Of a DNA stretch of 23,347 nucleotides, positions 16,002 to 23,347 are shown in pieces. The DNA is from Bacillota bacterium (GTDB lineage Bacteria; Bacillota; Clostridia; Acetivibrionales; DSM-1351): positions 1-23,347 of the forward strand of contig JAEZIB010000137.1 of the NCBI GenBank assembly GCA_023416275.1. Direction: 5' to 3'. The notes beneath the pieces were generated by a model. The model had not been told where the DNA came from. It saw only the letters and a program-made list of their open reading frames with translations, and did not search any database. How positions within the stretch are numbered: position 1 is the first letter of the stretch; the number at the start of each line of letters is the position of its first letter. The position numbers were made by a program, and so were the translations under genes.

Positions 16002-17087
16002 ATGAAGCATAATCAGGAGACTAGAAAGGCAATACTTAAGGATCTAATTGAAAAGGGAAAAACTAAGGGTATGCTTACCTATAAAGAAATAACTGAAGCT
16101 TTTGATGAAATTGAAATAGAGCCAGAGCATATTGAAAAGATTTATGAGACCCTTGAAAATTTGGGTATTGATGTTATTGGCGATATGGAAGCTGATTTGC
16201 AGGAGATTCAAAATTCTGATGAAGAAGAAGAATTAGATATTAGCGTTCCGGAAGGAATCAGCATTGATGACCCTGTTAGAATGTATCTTAAAGAGATTGG
16301 TAAAGTTCCCCTTTTATCAGCAGAAGAGGAAATTGAGCTGGCTCATAGAATGGAAAATGGCGATATTGAAGCAAAAAGAAGACTTGCTGAAGCAAATCTG
16401 AGACTTGTTGTTAGTATTGCAAAGAGATATGTTGGTAGAGGTATGCAATTCCTTGATCTTATTCAAGAAGGCAATCTAGGACTTATAAAGGCAGTTGAGA
16501 AGTTTGATTATAGAAGAGGCTTTAAATTCAGTACGTATGCAACTTGGTGGATAAGACAGGCAATTACCAGGGCTATTGCTGATCAAGCTAGAACTATACG
16601 TATTCCTGTGCATATGGTAGAAACTATAAATAAACTAATTAGGGTCTCAAGACAGTTATTACAGGAGTTAGGCAGGGAGCCTCAACCTGATGAAATAGCA
16701 AAAGAGATAGGCATGTCAGTTGAGAAGGTCAGAGAAATAATGAAGATTTCGCAGGAGCCTGTATCTCTTGAAACTCCTATTGGAGAAGAAGAAGATAGTC
16801 ATTTAGGGGACTTTATACCAGATGATGATGCTCCAGCGCCTGCAGAAGCTGCTGCATTTACGTTACTAAAAGAACAGCTTATTGATGTACTTGATACTTT
16901 AACACCTCGTGAAGAGAAGGTTTTGAGGCTCAGATTTGGTTTGGATGATGGCCGAGCAAGAACACTTGAAGAGGTTGGAAAAGAATTTAATGTTACAAGA
17001 GAGCGTATTCGTCAGATAGAGGCTAAAGCTTTGAGAAAGTTAAGACATCCGAGCAGAAGCAAAAAGCTGAAGGATTATTTAGATTAA
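16002..17087 (+). CDS. sigA: RNA polymerase primary sigma factor SigA (RpoD)
   Basis: The housekeeping sigma-70 factor that recognises TTGACA/TATAAT promoters, 361 residues, close to the B. subtilis length. Region 1.1 is short and acidic. Region 1.2 starts at DDPVRMYLKEIG. Region 2 contains RLVVSIAKRYVGRGMQFLDL and KFSTYATWWIRQAI (core binding, -10 melting). Region 3 follows PVHMVETINKL, and region 4 contains LTPREEKVLRLRFGL and the helix-turn-helix VTRERIRQIEAKALRKLR for the -35 element. The start is supported by AAAGGAGGGGG at 15986-15996. It shares an operon with dnaG. No clear U-tailed terminator follows. Confidence 0.98.
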   Translation: MKHNQETRKAILKDLIEKGKTKGMLTYKEITEAFDEIEIEPEHIEKIYETLENLGIDVIGDMEADLQEIQNSDEEEELDISVPEGISIDDPVRMYLKEIGKVPLLSAEEEIELAHRMENGDIEAKRRLAEANLRLVVSIAKRYVGRGMQFLDLIQEGNLGLIKAVEKFDYRRGFKFSTYATWWIRQAITRAIADQARTIRIPVHMVETINKLIRVSRQLLQELGREPQPDEIAKEIGMSVEKVREIMKISQEPVSLETPIGEEEDSHLGDFIPDDDAPAPAEAAAFTLLKEQLIDVLDTLTPREEKVLRLRFGLDDGRARTLEEVGKEFNVTRERIRQIEAKALRKLRHPSRSKKLKDYLD

Positions 17088-17782
17088 TAATTGTAGCGTA
17101 TTTTAGATAAGCTAATTGTAGTTAAAAATCAGAAACTGGATTAGTTCTTTTATCTGTTAGAATGAGAGTCACTTCAAGTAGTGTACTCATGACATGTTTT
17201 TGGAACAAGAGTTTTTTAAGAAGAGGTTTTCACATAGCGTATTTCAATCAAAATGTATCGTTGCTTAAGTTGTAAAATATATTTTGATTGTATACCATTT
17301 TGTGAATGCCTTTTTTAGATTTTAATGAATTTACCTACAACGAATAAATAAGCCTAATTTTCAACAATCTTTGTAAATCGTAACCTTCGCAGTTTCTTAT
17401 GATGTATAAATCAGTAGTATAATGCTTTGTACCGTTATGAATTATTTAATGGCCTATGTTTAAAATGAAAAAAATAATAATGGTGGTAACAAAGTCTATT
17501 CTCAAACATTTTCTTACAAAAGAGATGCTATAAATTACAAGCTACCATAACAAGCTGTATAGCCGATTATGTTGGCAGATAGCAAGTATTAATTAACGGA
17601 GAAAATTGAGCTGTATTTGTGAATTTATAAGTGTAAATTAATTGCATTAGTCAGATGATTTCGTGGTGAAATAAAAGTGTTTGTAAAACTTTGAAATCAA
17701 GAGAAATAGAAAGTATTATTATAAAACAAATAGAAAATTGACAATAAGTTTTCTAAATGGTCAAATTATAGAAATTTTGGTG
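17088..17782. other. Long gene-free stretch between sigA and the tRNA genes
   Basis: About 700 bp without a credible reading frame on either strand. The clearest structure is a 14-bp inverted repeat, CAATCAAAATGTAT (17245-17258) with ATATATTTTGATTG (17277-17290, one G-T pair), around an 18-nt loop. It has no T tail, so it is not an ordinary terminator. TTGACA at 17738-17743 with TCAAAT 17 nt later may be a weaker tandem promoter for the tRNAs. Confidence 0.5.
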
Positions 17783-17811
17783 TTGACCAGTTTACGGTTG
17801 GTAAGTATAAT
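17783..17811 (+). promoter_or_regulatory. Strong SigA-type promoter of the tRNA genes
   Basis: TTGACC (17783-17788), a 17-nt spacer and TATAAT (17806-17811). Confidence 0.85.
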
Positions 17812-17876
17812 ATTACTTGTGCTTGAGAGAATAACAGTATTAAAGAGCACAAACGCATATATCATGCGAAAGATAT

Positions 17877-17952
17877 TCCTCCTTAGCTCAGTCGGTAGAG
17901 CGCGTGACTGTTAATCACGATGTCGTTGGTTCAAGTCCAACAGGGGGAGCCA
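17877..17952 (+). tRNA. tRNA-Asn (GTT)
   Basis: A complete 76-nt cloverleaf: acceptor TCCTCCT/AGGGGGA, D-arm AGCTCAGTCGGTAGAGC, anticodon arm CGTGA-CTGTTAA-TCACG with anticodon GTT, T-arm GTTGG-TTCAAGT-CCAAC, encoded CCA. It is a substrate of the queuosine enzymes encoded by tgt and queA here. Confidence 0.97.
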
Positions 17953-17955
17953 CTT

Positions 17956-18032
17956 GGGCCTTTAGCTCAGTTGGTTAGAGCAACCGGCTCATAACCGGTT
18001 GGTCCGGGGTTCGAGTCCCTGAAGGCCCACCA
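17956..18032 (+). tRNA. tRNA with CAT anticodon (Met, or Ile2 if modified)
   Basis: A 77-nt cloverleaf: acceptor GGGCCTT/AAGGCCC, D-arm AGCTCAGTTGGTTAGAGC, anticodon arm AACCGG-CTCATAA-CCGGTT, T-arm CGGGG-TTCGAGT-CCCTG (one mismatch-like end pair), encoded CCA. A CAT anticodon can be elongator Met or, after lysidine modification by TilS, Ile2. The paired 5' end argues against initiator tRNA. It starts 3 nt after the tRNA-Asn, so both lie on one transcript. Confidence 0.95.
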
Positions 18033-18063
18033 AAAAGAACACGCTATGCGTGTTCTTTTTTTT
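18032..18063 (+). terminator. Rho-independent terminator of the tRNA operon
   Basis: GAACACGC/GCGTGTTC with loop TAT, extended by A/T pairs and followed by a long T run. It begins at the last base of the tRNA. Confidence 0.93.
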
Positions 18064-18136
18064 GAGAAATTTAAAAGTTTCACAGCCTATCGGTGCGTGA
18101 GACTTATCATTATCAATGTTTGTGGCTAAAGTTGCT

Positions 18137-18310
18137 TTACTTTACTTTATTAATGAACTCAAGACTTTGCTCTTCATCCTGTATATCGATGCTTGTTTTG
18201 CTCATGGAGGGTATGTTTGCATTTATACCAAAAATATCTCTTCCCAATATATTAGTTGATATAGGTTTTTCAATATCATTTACTTTAGTACTTTTGCGGT
18301 TGGATTGCAT
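18137..18310 (-). CDS. Unrecognised 57-residue small protein
   Basis: A minus-strand frame of 57 codons starting MQSNRKSTKVND and ending EFINKVK. The ATG at 18310 is preceded by GAAAGGTG with an 8-nt gap, a good ribosome binding site. The protein is polar, with no membrane segment or signal peptide. Its composition (many S, N, K, I and D/E, with ILGRDIFGINANIP in the middle) looks like a normal soluble clostridial protein. A plus-strand frame over the same DNA is cysteine/leucine-rich without a ribosome binding site and looks like its shadow. I do not recognise the family. It is divergent from trmK. Confidence 0.55.
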   Translation of the reverse strand: MQSNRKSTKVNDIEKPISTNILGRDIFGINANIPSMSKTSIDIQDEEQSLEFINKVK

Positions 18311-18354
18311 ATGTTAACACCTTTCTATTAAAATATAATTCTATTGTTTTAAAG

Positions 18355-18384
18355 TTGATTAATTAGTATTATTATGTGTATAAT
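18355..18384 (+). promoter_or_regulatory. SigA-type promoter for trmK
   Basis: TTGATT (18355-18360), an 18-nt spacer ending in TGTG, and TATAAT (18379-18384). Confidence 0.55.
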
Positions 18385-18469
18385 TTACTTTGATAATACA
18401 AATAGCCATAAAATTGATAAAAATATTACTAGTTTATTTATTTAACGGTTATAAACGTGGAGGATAGTT

Positions 18470-19183
18470 TTGAAATTAATTTTAAAGGGCAGATTAAAAT
18501 TGTTAGCAGATAAGGTGTCAAAATGTGATGTAGCTGCTGATATAGGTACTGATCATGCATATATACCAATTTACTTAATACAGCAGGGGGTTTGCAAAAA
18601 GGCTATTGCATCTGATGTGAAAATTGGACCAGTTAAAGTTGCAAAAAAAAATATAAACTTATATAAAATGAGTAATCAAATTGAAACCAGATTGGGAAGC
18701 GGTCTTGACACCATTTGTGAAAACGAGGCGGATACCATAATTATTGCAGGCATGGGGGGAACCCTTTTGTCTGAGTTGCTAGCTGCAAATACTGAAAAAG
18801 CATGCGCAGCAGCTTCATTAATATTGCAGCCAATGAATGATTTAGATGTGGTTCGGAAGTGGCTGTATGAACACAAGTTTGACATTTATGATGAGGAGCT
18901 GGCAGCTGAAGGGGAAAAGGTATACTGCGTAATATCTGCTAAATATGATGGCAATGATAGGTGTTGTGAGGAGTTTCAGCTGCATGTGGGTGAAAAGCTA
19001 ATTAAAAAAGAGGATCCTTTATTATTAAAATATTGTGAAATAAAGGTCAGACAGATTGACAGAGTTTTAGGACAATTGGAGGACATGGAGGATAATAGCA
19101 GCCTTCAAGGCTATTATACGGAGCTAAAGAAAAATTATCTTAATTTAATTAAACAAATAGAGTTGAGGGAACAAAAAGTATAG
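18470..19183 (+). CDS. trmK: tRNA (adenine(22)-N1)-methyltransferase
   Basis: TrmK methylates N1 of A22 in the D-loop of tRNAs using SAM. The 237 residues have the class I SAM-binding motif DIGTDHAYIPIYL (24-36), the second motif IASDVKIGPV, and IIIAGMGGTLLSELL (about 90-104), the signature of the family formerly DUF633. The last ~60 residues form a helical, probably coiled C-terminal region. The start is a TTG with GTGGAGG 6 nt upstream (18457-18463). As in Bacillus (yqfN-yqfO), the gene lies downstream of dnaG-sigA and is followed 52 bp later by the Nif3-like gene, so the two are probably one operon. Confidence 0.94.
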   Translation: MKLILKGRLKLLADKVSKCDVAADIGTDHAYIPIYLIQQGVCKKAIASDVKIGPVKVAKKNINLYKMSNQIETRLGSGLDTICENEADTIIIAGMGGTLLSELLAANTEKACAAASLILQPMNDLDVVRKWLYEHKFDIYDEELAAEGEKVYCVISAKYDGNDRCCEEFQLHVGEKLIKKEDPLLLKYCEIKVRQIDRVLGQLEDMEDNSSLQGYYTELKKNYLNLIKQIELREQKV

Positions 19184-19235
19184 ATATTTGGCTAAGAACT
19201 ATACAAAATTGGAACCAAAGGAGTAATAATATAAT

Positions 19236-20030
19236 ATGAATGTAGGAGAAGTACTTAATTATATTAATGAGCTTGCGCCGTTTAAGTACGCTGAAGGATG
19301 GGATAATGTTGGCTTAATGCTCGGGAGCCGTAAAAGTGAAGTGAAAAAGATTTTGGTATGTATGGATGCCACTTTAAAGACCATTCAGGAGGCAATAGAC
19401 AGTGGTGTAGACCTCATAGTATCTCATCACCCGTTTTTGTTTTCAAAGCTAAAATCGGTGGATTTTGACTCAATGACGGGGCAAAGGATATTATCCCTTA
19501 TTAAAAATGATATTAATGTTATTAGTGCACACACAAATCTAGATGTGGCAGTGGGTGGTGTTAATGATACCTTTGCTGAAGCAGTGGGCTTAACAGAATG
19601 TGATAAATTAAAGACATATATTCCTGAAGGTTTTGAGGTTGATTTGGGTTTGGGAAAGGTAGGTAAGCTGCCAAATGAATTATCCTTTGACCAATTTTTA
19701 AGTCATATTAAAAAACATCTTGATATACAAAATCTAAGAGTAATTGGAGCAAAGCCTGCAACAGTGAAAAAAGTGGCTACCTTCTGTGGCAGCTTTGATG
19801 GTGATTTGGAAAGCGTTAAACGCCACAACGTTGATTTATTGCTTTCAGGAGATATAAAGTACCATACAGCACTAGATGCAAGGGAAATGGGCTTGTGCGT
19901 TCTTGATGTAGGGCATTTTGCATCTGAGCGTATTATTGTAACTAAACTAAAAAGGCTTTTGGAAAATAGATTTGACAAGGTTGAAATAGTATGCAGTTCG
20001 CTGGAAGAAGATCCATTTATTTATGCTTGA
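19236..20030 (+). CDS. Nif3-like dinuclear metal center protein
   Basis: A hexameric NIF3/YqfO-type protein that binds two metal ions. The 264 residues have N-terminal FKYAEGWDNVGLMLG, the metal-binding IVSHHPFLF (H64, H65), SAHTNLDVAVGGVND (H99, D103), and C-terminal VLDVGHFASER with the last histidine and glutamate ligands. Bacillus YqfO is longer because of an inserted central domain. That insert is missing here, giving the short form. The biochemical role is unsettled (proposed GTP cyclohydrolase 1-type or metal-handling functions). The ATG follows AAAGGAG at 19218-19224. It is co-oriented with trmK. Confidence 0.92.
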   Translation: MNVGEVLNYINELAPFKYAEGWDNVGLMLGSRKSEVKKILVCMDATLKTIQEAIDSGVDLIVSHHPFLFSKLKSVDFDSMTGQRILSLIKNDINVISAHTNLDVAVGGVNDTFAEAVGLTECDKLKTYIPEGFEVDLGLGKVGKLPNELSFDQFLSHIKKHLDIQNLRVIGAKPATVKKVATFCGSFDGDLESVKRHNVDLLLSGDIKYHTALDAREMGLCVLDVGHFASERIIVTKLKRLLENRFDKVEIVCSSLEEDPFIYA

Positions 20031-20225
20031 CTATTATATTCTTAACATCTATAATAAGGTGTCTAGTGAATATATATCAGCAAATAAATCATTTGGCGCT
20101 GAGATTAATCTTCAGCACAAACTATTTTTAGACAGTAAATCAACTTTCGCACATATAGATTTATCGGTAAGGGAGACTTATTAATGGTCTAATAGCAAGA
20201 ATTATTATTGGTTCATCTAAAAAAG

Positions 20226-20254
20226 TTGTATATTAATAAATTTTGAAATATAAA
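20226..20254 (+). promoter_or_regulatory. Promoter of rnpB
   Basis: TTGTAT (20226-20231), a 17-nt spacer and TATAAA (20249-20254). Transcription would start near 20261, a few bases before the first RNase P RNA helix. Confidence 0.6.
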
Positions 20255-20267
20255 AATCAAATATTAT

Positions 20268-20656
20268 ATGAGTAAGCCAGATGATCGCAGATACAGCCTG
20301 AAAAGGCGTAGATGAGGAAAGTCCGGGCTCCATAGGGCAATGGTGCCGGGTAACTCCCGGTAAAGGTGACTTTAAGGAAAGTGCAACAGAGATATACCGC
20401 CAAACTAACTATTTAAGCTGAACACAGTATAATTTTTTCAGTTTAGATAGTTAGTATTGGTAAGGATGGAAAGGCGAGGTAAGAGCTCACCAGCGACTTG
20501 GCGACTTGTCGGCTATGTAAACCCCACCTGGAGCAACGCCGTGGAGGGACGCAATGACTGCCCGTCAGTCCCGTGGAGGCGGCTTGAGCTGTACAGAAAT
20601 GTATGGCCTAGATAGATGATCGTCTAATACAGAACCCGGCTTATAGACTTACTCAT
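20268..20656 (+). ncRNA. rnpB: RNase P RNA, bacterial class A
   Basis: Catalytic RNA that trims the 5' leader of pre-tRNAs. Helix P1 is ATGAGTAAG (20268-20276) with CTTACTCAT (20648-20656). The universally conserved segments are present: GAGGAAAGTCCGGGCTC (20312-20328), the GGAAAGTGCAACAGAGA block, GTAAACCCCACC, GGAGCAACGCCGTGGAGG, and ACAGAACCCGGCTTATAG at the 3' side. The layout fits class A rather than the class B RNA of Bacillus, as expected for Clostridia. Length is 389 nt. Confidence 0.96.
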
Positions 20657-20668
20657 AACTAATATCAG

Positions 20669-20697
20669 AAACACTCGCTTATATGGCGGGTGTTTTT
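20669..20697 (+). terminator. Rho-independent terminator of rnpB
   Basis: AAACACTCGC/GCGGGTGTTT (one T-G pair) with a 7-nt loop, then T residues. Confidence 0.88.
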
Positions 20698-20759
20698 GTG
20701 GTAAATAAACCTGCTACTATGTGGTAATTATATTTATTATAGTCGGAGTTGCTTCAAGA

Positions 20760-20790
20760 AAAATATCTAATTTAGTTGTTTAGATTTTAT
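20760..20790 (-). terminator. Weak terminator of the heme operon
   Basis: On the minus strand ATCTAA and TTAGAT pair around a 9-nt loop and are followed by ATTTTT. The short AT stem makes this only a modest candidate, 7 bp after the ahbB stop codon. Confidence 0.4.
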
Positions 20791-20796
20791 GAGATG

Positions 20797-21267
20797 TTAT
20801 TCTGTAAAATATTTCATGCTGGTCTTTTTAAGCTCTTTAATGCTGTACAATATTTTATATTCATTAATACCGGTTTTTTTCGAAATGGTAGACACAACTG
20901 CTTCACATTCCTTCTTGGTCTGGCCATGGATCATTGTATACATGTTATACTGCCAATTATCGAGGGTTACTCTCTTGTAACAATGGCTTATTGAGGGCAA
21001 AGAAGCCATAAATACGCCTATCTCAGCACTTCTGTTATCAGGAACTGCCCATACTACCATTGCATTATGAGAAAAGCCTGCTTTTCTATGATACAATATT
21101 GCTCCAATTCTTCTGAGGGCTCCTTTATCACGCAGATTATTAATCCTTTTAAAAAGGTCATCTTCAGTAATTCCAAGCTCTTCGGCAATTGTTTTATATG
21201 GTTCTTTTTCCAGCGGGATATCTTCCTGGAGTCTCCTTACTATATTTTTATCCGATTTATCTAACAT
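20797..21267 (-). CDS. ahbB: Siroheme decarboxylase, AhbB-like subunit
   Basis: One half of the siroheme decarboxylase, which removes two acetate carboxyl groups to give 12,18-didecarboxysiroheme. The 156 residues have an Lrp/AsnC-type winged helix at the N-terminus (about 1-60), then the conserved ALRRIGAILYHRKAGFSHNAM segment with histidines suited to heme binding, and a ferredoxin-like C-terminal domain. The Lrp-like fold makes it easy to mistake for a regulator, but the tandem with ahbA and the NirJ genes argues for the enzyme. The ATG is 2 bp after the ahbA stop, with AAGGGG inside the ahbA end. Which subunit is A or B is inferred from order and similarity. Confidence 0.87.
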   Translation of the reverse strand: MLDKSDKNIVRRLQEDIPLEKEPYKTIAEELGITEDDLFKRINNLRDKGALRRIGAILYHRKAGFSHNAMVVWAVPDNRSAEIGVFMASLPSISHCYKRVTLDNWQYNMYTMIHGQTKKECEAVVSTISKKTGINEYKILYSIKELKKTSMKYFTE

Positions 21268-21269
21268 AC

Positions 21270-21722
21270 TTACCCCTTAATGTTAAAATTTGTCCTGATT
21301 TTATATACTTTTTGAGAAGGAAGGCTTAAAATTTGATTTACAGCAGTCTTTTCCCTTATATCATTTAAAATTTCTTCAACCTTTTCTTTGGATGGAGCAA
21401 TAAGTGTAAACCACATATTAAAGTGGTCATCCCTTAGATAGTTATGTGTAACACACTCATACCTGTTTATAACGGCAGCGACCTCATCAACTCTAGCGGC
21501 TGGTACACTTAATGCACAAAGTGTACTGGAATACCCAAGATTGGCTGAATCAAAAATTCCGCCTAGTCTACGTATATATCGGCTTTCCTTAAGTGCTTTG
21601 ATTCTGGCTATGACCTCATCCTCACAAATTCCGAGCTGTTCACCTAAAATCAAGAACGGGCGGCTGGCAATTGGAAACTTTTCCTGCAGTAAATTAATAA
21701 GCTGTTTATCAATAGTATCCAT
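21270..21722 (-). CDS. ahbA: Siroheme decarboxylase, AhbA-like subunit
   Basis: The second siroheme decarboxylase subunit, 150 residues. It has the same two-part architecture as ahbB: a winged-helix N-terminus (LINLLQEKFPIASRPF, LGICEDEVIARIKAL), then SRYIRRLGGIFDSANLGYSS and an Lrp-type ligand-binding fold containing VTHNYLRDDHFNMWFT. The partners are thought to form a heterodimer with siroheme bound between them. GGGGAGG at the end of nirJ2 serves as its ribosome binding site. The start lies 5 bp after the nirJ2 stop, so the genes are tightly coupled. Confidence 0.87.
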   Translation of the reverse strand: MDTIDKQLINLLQEKFPIASRPFLILGEQLGICEDEVIARIKALKESRYIRRLGGIFDSANLGYSSTLCALSVPAARVDEVAAVINRYECVTHNYLRDDHFNMWFTLIAPSKEKVEEILNDIREKTAVNQILSLPSQKVYKIRTNFNIKG

Positions 21723-21727
21723 AATGC

Positions 21728-22744
21728 TTACGCCTCCCCAGAGGACCTAAAAAGGCACCAGGGCTCTTCCGCCATAAAATCCCCGTCATTATAAAATGCA
21801 GCCCTTGCTCGGCATCCGCCGCAGGCAAATTTGTATTTGCACACACCGCATCCGCCTTTATAATTTAAAGTTCGAAGCTCTTTAAAGACAGGACTGTCGG
21901 CCCAGATGGCACTAAATGGGGTATGTCTTACGTTTCCTATTGGCTGGTTTATATATGCACAGGGTTGAACCTCTCCAGTAGGGCTTATTATGCAATAATG
22001 TGTCCCTGCAAGGCAACCTCTTGCAAACCTAAGATCTACACCCATTTCCTTGGCTATTCTCATAAACTGGGGAGCACAAGTGGGCTTAAGTTCAATTTTA
22101 ACCTGCTGCTGCTTTTTAATTATTTCAGTCAGTAATTCTTCATATTGTTCTGCCCTTAGGGACTCATCTTCAATGTTGACAGCTCTTCCTGTAGGTACAA
22201 GAAAGAAGATATGGTGGGCAACAGCACCCATTTCTACAGCAAAATCAGTGAGGTCAAGTATTTCTTCACGATTCCAATTCATTACTGTTGTGTGTATTTG
22301 AAAGGGCAGTCCAGCCTTCTTACAGGCATTCATACCTGCTACGGCTTTCTTCCATGCATTTTCCAACCCGCGGAAGGTATCATGTTTCTTAGGATCCAGG
22401 CTGTCCAGGCTAATACCCATTCCCATGGCGCCTGCTTTTTTTAGTTTTATCGCAGCTTCTTCGGTCAGAAGTGTTCCATTAGTTCCGAAAACAGGTCTTA
22501 ATCCAAGGCTTCTGGCATGTTCGACTAAATCAAAAATGTATGGTAGCATCAGAGGTTCTCCGCCTGAAAAAATAATAATTTTAAACCCGGCTTTTGCTAT
22601 TTCATTTAAAAGTTCCTTGCCTTCTTCAAATGAAAGCTCTCCTTGAGACTCAGCCCCTGAATCTCTATAACAATGCTTACAGAACATATTACATTTATTT
22701 GTGGTATTCCATGACACTATCATAACTATGTCCATGTCTCGCAT
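21728..22744 (-). CDS. nirJ2: Radical SAM heme-synthesis protein NirJ2 (AhbD-like)
   Basis: Radical SAM/SPASM enzyme of the siroheme-dependent heme pathway. AhbD-type relatives convert the two propionates of Fe-coproporphyrin III to vinyl groups, giving heme. From the ATG at 22744 the protein has 338 residues. C18, C22 and C25 (CNMFCKHC) hold the radical SAM cluster, IIFSGGEPLML is the SAM-binding segment, and the C-terminal cysteines (GGCGVCKYKFACGGCRAR and PWCLF) hold auxiliary clusters. The start is uncertain. The open frame reaches a TTG at 22792 that is itself part of the TTGGAGGTG ribosome binding site, and that site is spaced for an ATG in another frame. Other candidate starts are the ATGs at 22735 and 22723. 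Confidence 0.9.
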   Translation of the reverse strand: MRDMDIVMIVSWNTTNKCNMFCKHCYRDSGAESQGELSFEEGKELLNEIAKAGFKIIIFSGGEPLMLPYIFDLVEHARSLGLRPVFGTNGTLLTEEAAIKLKKAGAMGMGISLDSLDPKKHDTFRGLENAWKKAVAGMNACKKAGLPFQIHTTVMNWNREEILDLTDFAVEMGAVAHHIFFLVPTGRAVNIEDESLRAEQYEELLTEIIKKQQQVKIELKPTCAPQFMRIAKEMGVDLRFARGCLAGTHYCIISPTGEVQPCAYINQPIGNVRHTPFSAIWADSPVFKELRTLNYKGGCGVCKYKFACGGCRARAAFYNDGDFMAEEPWCLFRSSGEA

Positions 22745-22745
22745 T

Positions 22746-22775
22746 CTACATAAAACTACATGACAGAAATGACAT
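22746..22775 (-). CDS. Possible 9-codon leader ORF before nirJ2
   Basis: ATG at 22775 is 10 nt from a strong GGAGG (22790-22786) and encodes MSFLSCSFM, stopping at TAG (22748-22746). The nirJ2 ATG at 22744 follows one base later. It could couple translation to nirJ2, or mark a frameshift that removed the original nirJ2 start. Confidence 0.3.
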   Translation of the reverse strand: MSFLSCSFM

Positions 22776-22843
22776 GGACTCGGCACCTCCAATCTAAATA
22801 TTTTTAATTTCTTTCAACCTTTTTCTCCTATATACAAATTAAA

Positions 22844-23347
22844 TTAAACCGGTGTTGATTCATTAGTAATACCGATTTCTTCGTCTGTCAGATAGCATGC
22901 AGGATCTGAAGCCCAGAAATCTCCTGTAACAGCCTCGGCCCTTGCACGAAAGTTTCCATTGCAGATGTCAAGCCACTTACATTGGCTGCATCTTCCTTTT
23001 AGAAGAGGTTTTCTGTCCTTAAGACCTGAAAGTAAGGGGTTTTGCATATTGGTCCATATTTCTCCGAAAGGTTGTTCTCTTACATTGCCAAGTGTATGAT
23101 GCTGTGTAAACTGATCGGGATGCACATAACCCTGTGAATCAATATTTCCGAATGCTATTCCTGAGCGGTTTCCACCATTCATTTTTAATCCGGCAAGTAT
23201 ATTTTTCGATAATTGGGGGTACTTATGGAGTGAACGCAAATATAAATAAGCAGCGTCAGCATGGTTATCTACCGTCAGTATTTCGGTGGTACTGCCAAGC
23301 ATTATAGATTTATCAATAATCAGGTTCATAGCTTCTCTGGATTGTTC
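22844..23347 (-). CDS. nirJ1: Radical SAM heme-synthesis protein NirJ1 (AhbC-like), 5' end outside the window
   Basis: C-terminal part of a radical SAM/SPASM protein. The frame stays open to the window edge (EQSREA before the first internal methionine at 23329), so the N-terminal radical SAM cysteines lie beyond it. Visible features are HPDQFTQHHTLGNVREQPFGEIW, typical of NirJ/AhbC, and the cluster-binding cysteines in GRCSQCKWLDICNGNFRAR and DPACYL. AhbC removes the two remaining acetate side chains of didecarboxysiroheme to give Fe-coproporphyrin III. It is followed on the minus strand by nirJ2, ahbA and ahbB, consistent with one operon. About 168 residues are seen of an expected ~390. Confidence 0.9.
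   Translation of the reverse strand, partial: EQSREAMNLIIDKSIMLGSTTEILTVDNHADAAYLYLRSLHKYPQLSKNILAGLKMNGGNRSGIAFGNIDSQGYVHPDQFTQHHTLGNVREQPFGEIWTNMQNPLLSGLKDRKPLLKGRCSQCKWLDICNGNFRARAEAVTGDFWASDPACYLTDEEIGITNESTPV

Noticed and set aside
18093..18317. Plus-strand frame of 74 codons after the tRNA terminator
   Set aside because: No ribosome binding site and a skewed Cys/Leu/Ser composition. The opposite strand holds a better small gene.
20776..20994. Plus-strand frames opposite ahbB
   Set aside because: Two overlapping frames without ribosome binding sites inside a well-supported minus-strand gene.
1..23347. CRISPR array, insertion sequence, rRNA or prophage
   Set aside because: No regularly spaced direct repeats, transposase, integrase or rRNA segments were seen.

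Overview
The window looks like chromosomal DNA of a low-GC, spore-forming, anaerobic Clostridia member. The gene set and layout fit the Ruminiclostridium / Clostridium cluster III group best: SCIFF peptide plus maturase, the queA-tgt-yajC-secDF block, dnaG-sigA-trmK-nif3, a class A RNase P RNA, and a siroheme-based heme route. The species is inferred from gene content, not proven. No insertion sequence, integrase, phage gene, rRNA or CRISPR array was seen.

Layout. 1-2175: an AT-rich leader with a possible structured RNA, then a secreted SPOR + SpoIID/LytB cell-wall protein ending in a strong bidirectional terminator. 2244-3843: aspartate kinase on the minus strand, with a good promoter and a ~200-nt leader that folds at its 5' end. 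3844-4510: a long non-coding stretch with one degenerate repeat and a complex foldable region just before queA. 4511-12557: the plus-strand block queA, tgt (queuosine tRNA modification), yajC, a small four-helix membrane protein, scfA (46-aa six-cysteine peptide precursor), scfB (radical SAM maturase), a gamma-carbonic-anhydrase-like protein, secD and secF. The scfA peptide has its own promoter and terminator, and scfB has a second promoter.

12558-14158: non-coding DNA with an inverted-repeat (MITE-like) element and a copy of the intergenic repeat, then two small genes of unknown function read divergently, with Spo0A-box-like sites between them. 14159-17087: dnaG and sigA, the primase and housekeeping sigma factor. 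17088-18063: a ~790-bp gap without genes, then tRNA-Asn and a CAT-anticodon tRNA behind a near-perfect promoter and before a strong terminator. 18137-18310: an unrecognised 57-codon minus-strand gene. 18470-20030: trmK and a Nif3-like gene. 20268-20697: rnpB and its terminator.

20797-23347 (minus strand): nirJ1 (cut by the window edge), nirJ2, ahbA and ahbB. Together these are the decarboxylation and radical SAM steps that turn siroheme into heme.

The least understood features are the SCIFF peptide system, the foldable RNA candidates upstream of queA and at the window start, an intergenic repeat family with four recognisable copies, and a 9-codon ORF that sits on the only good ribosome binding site before nirJ2.
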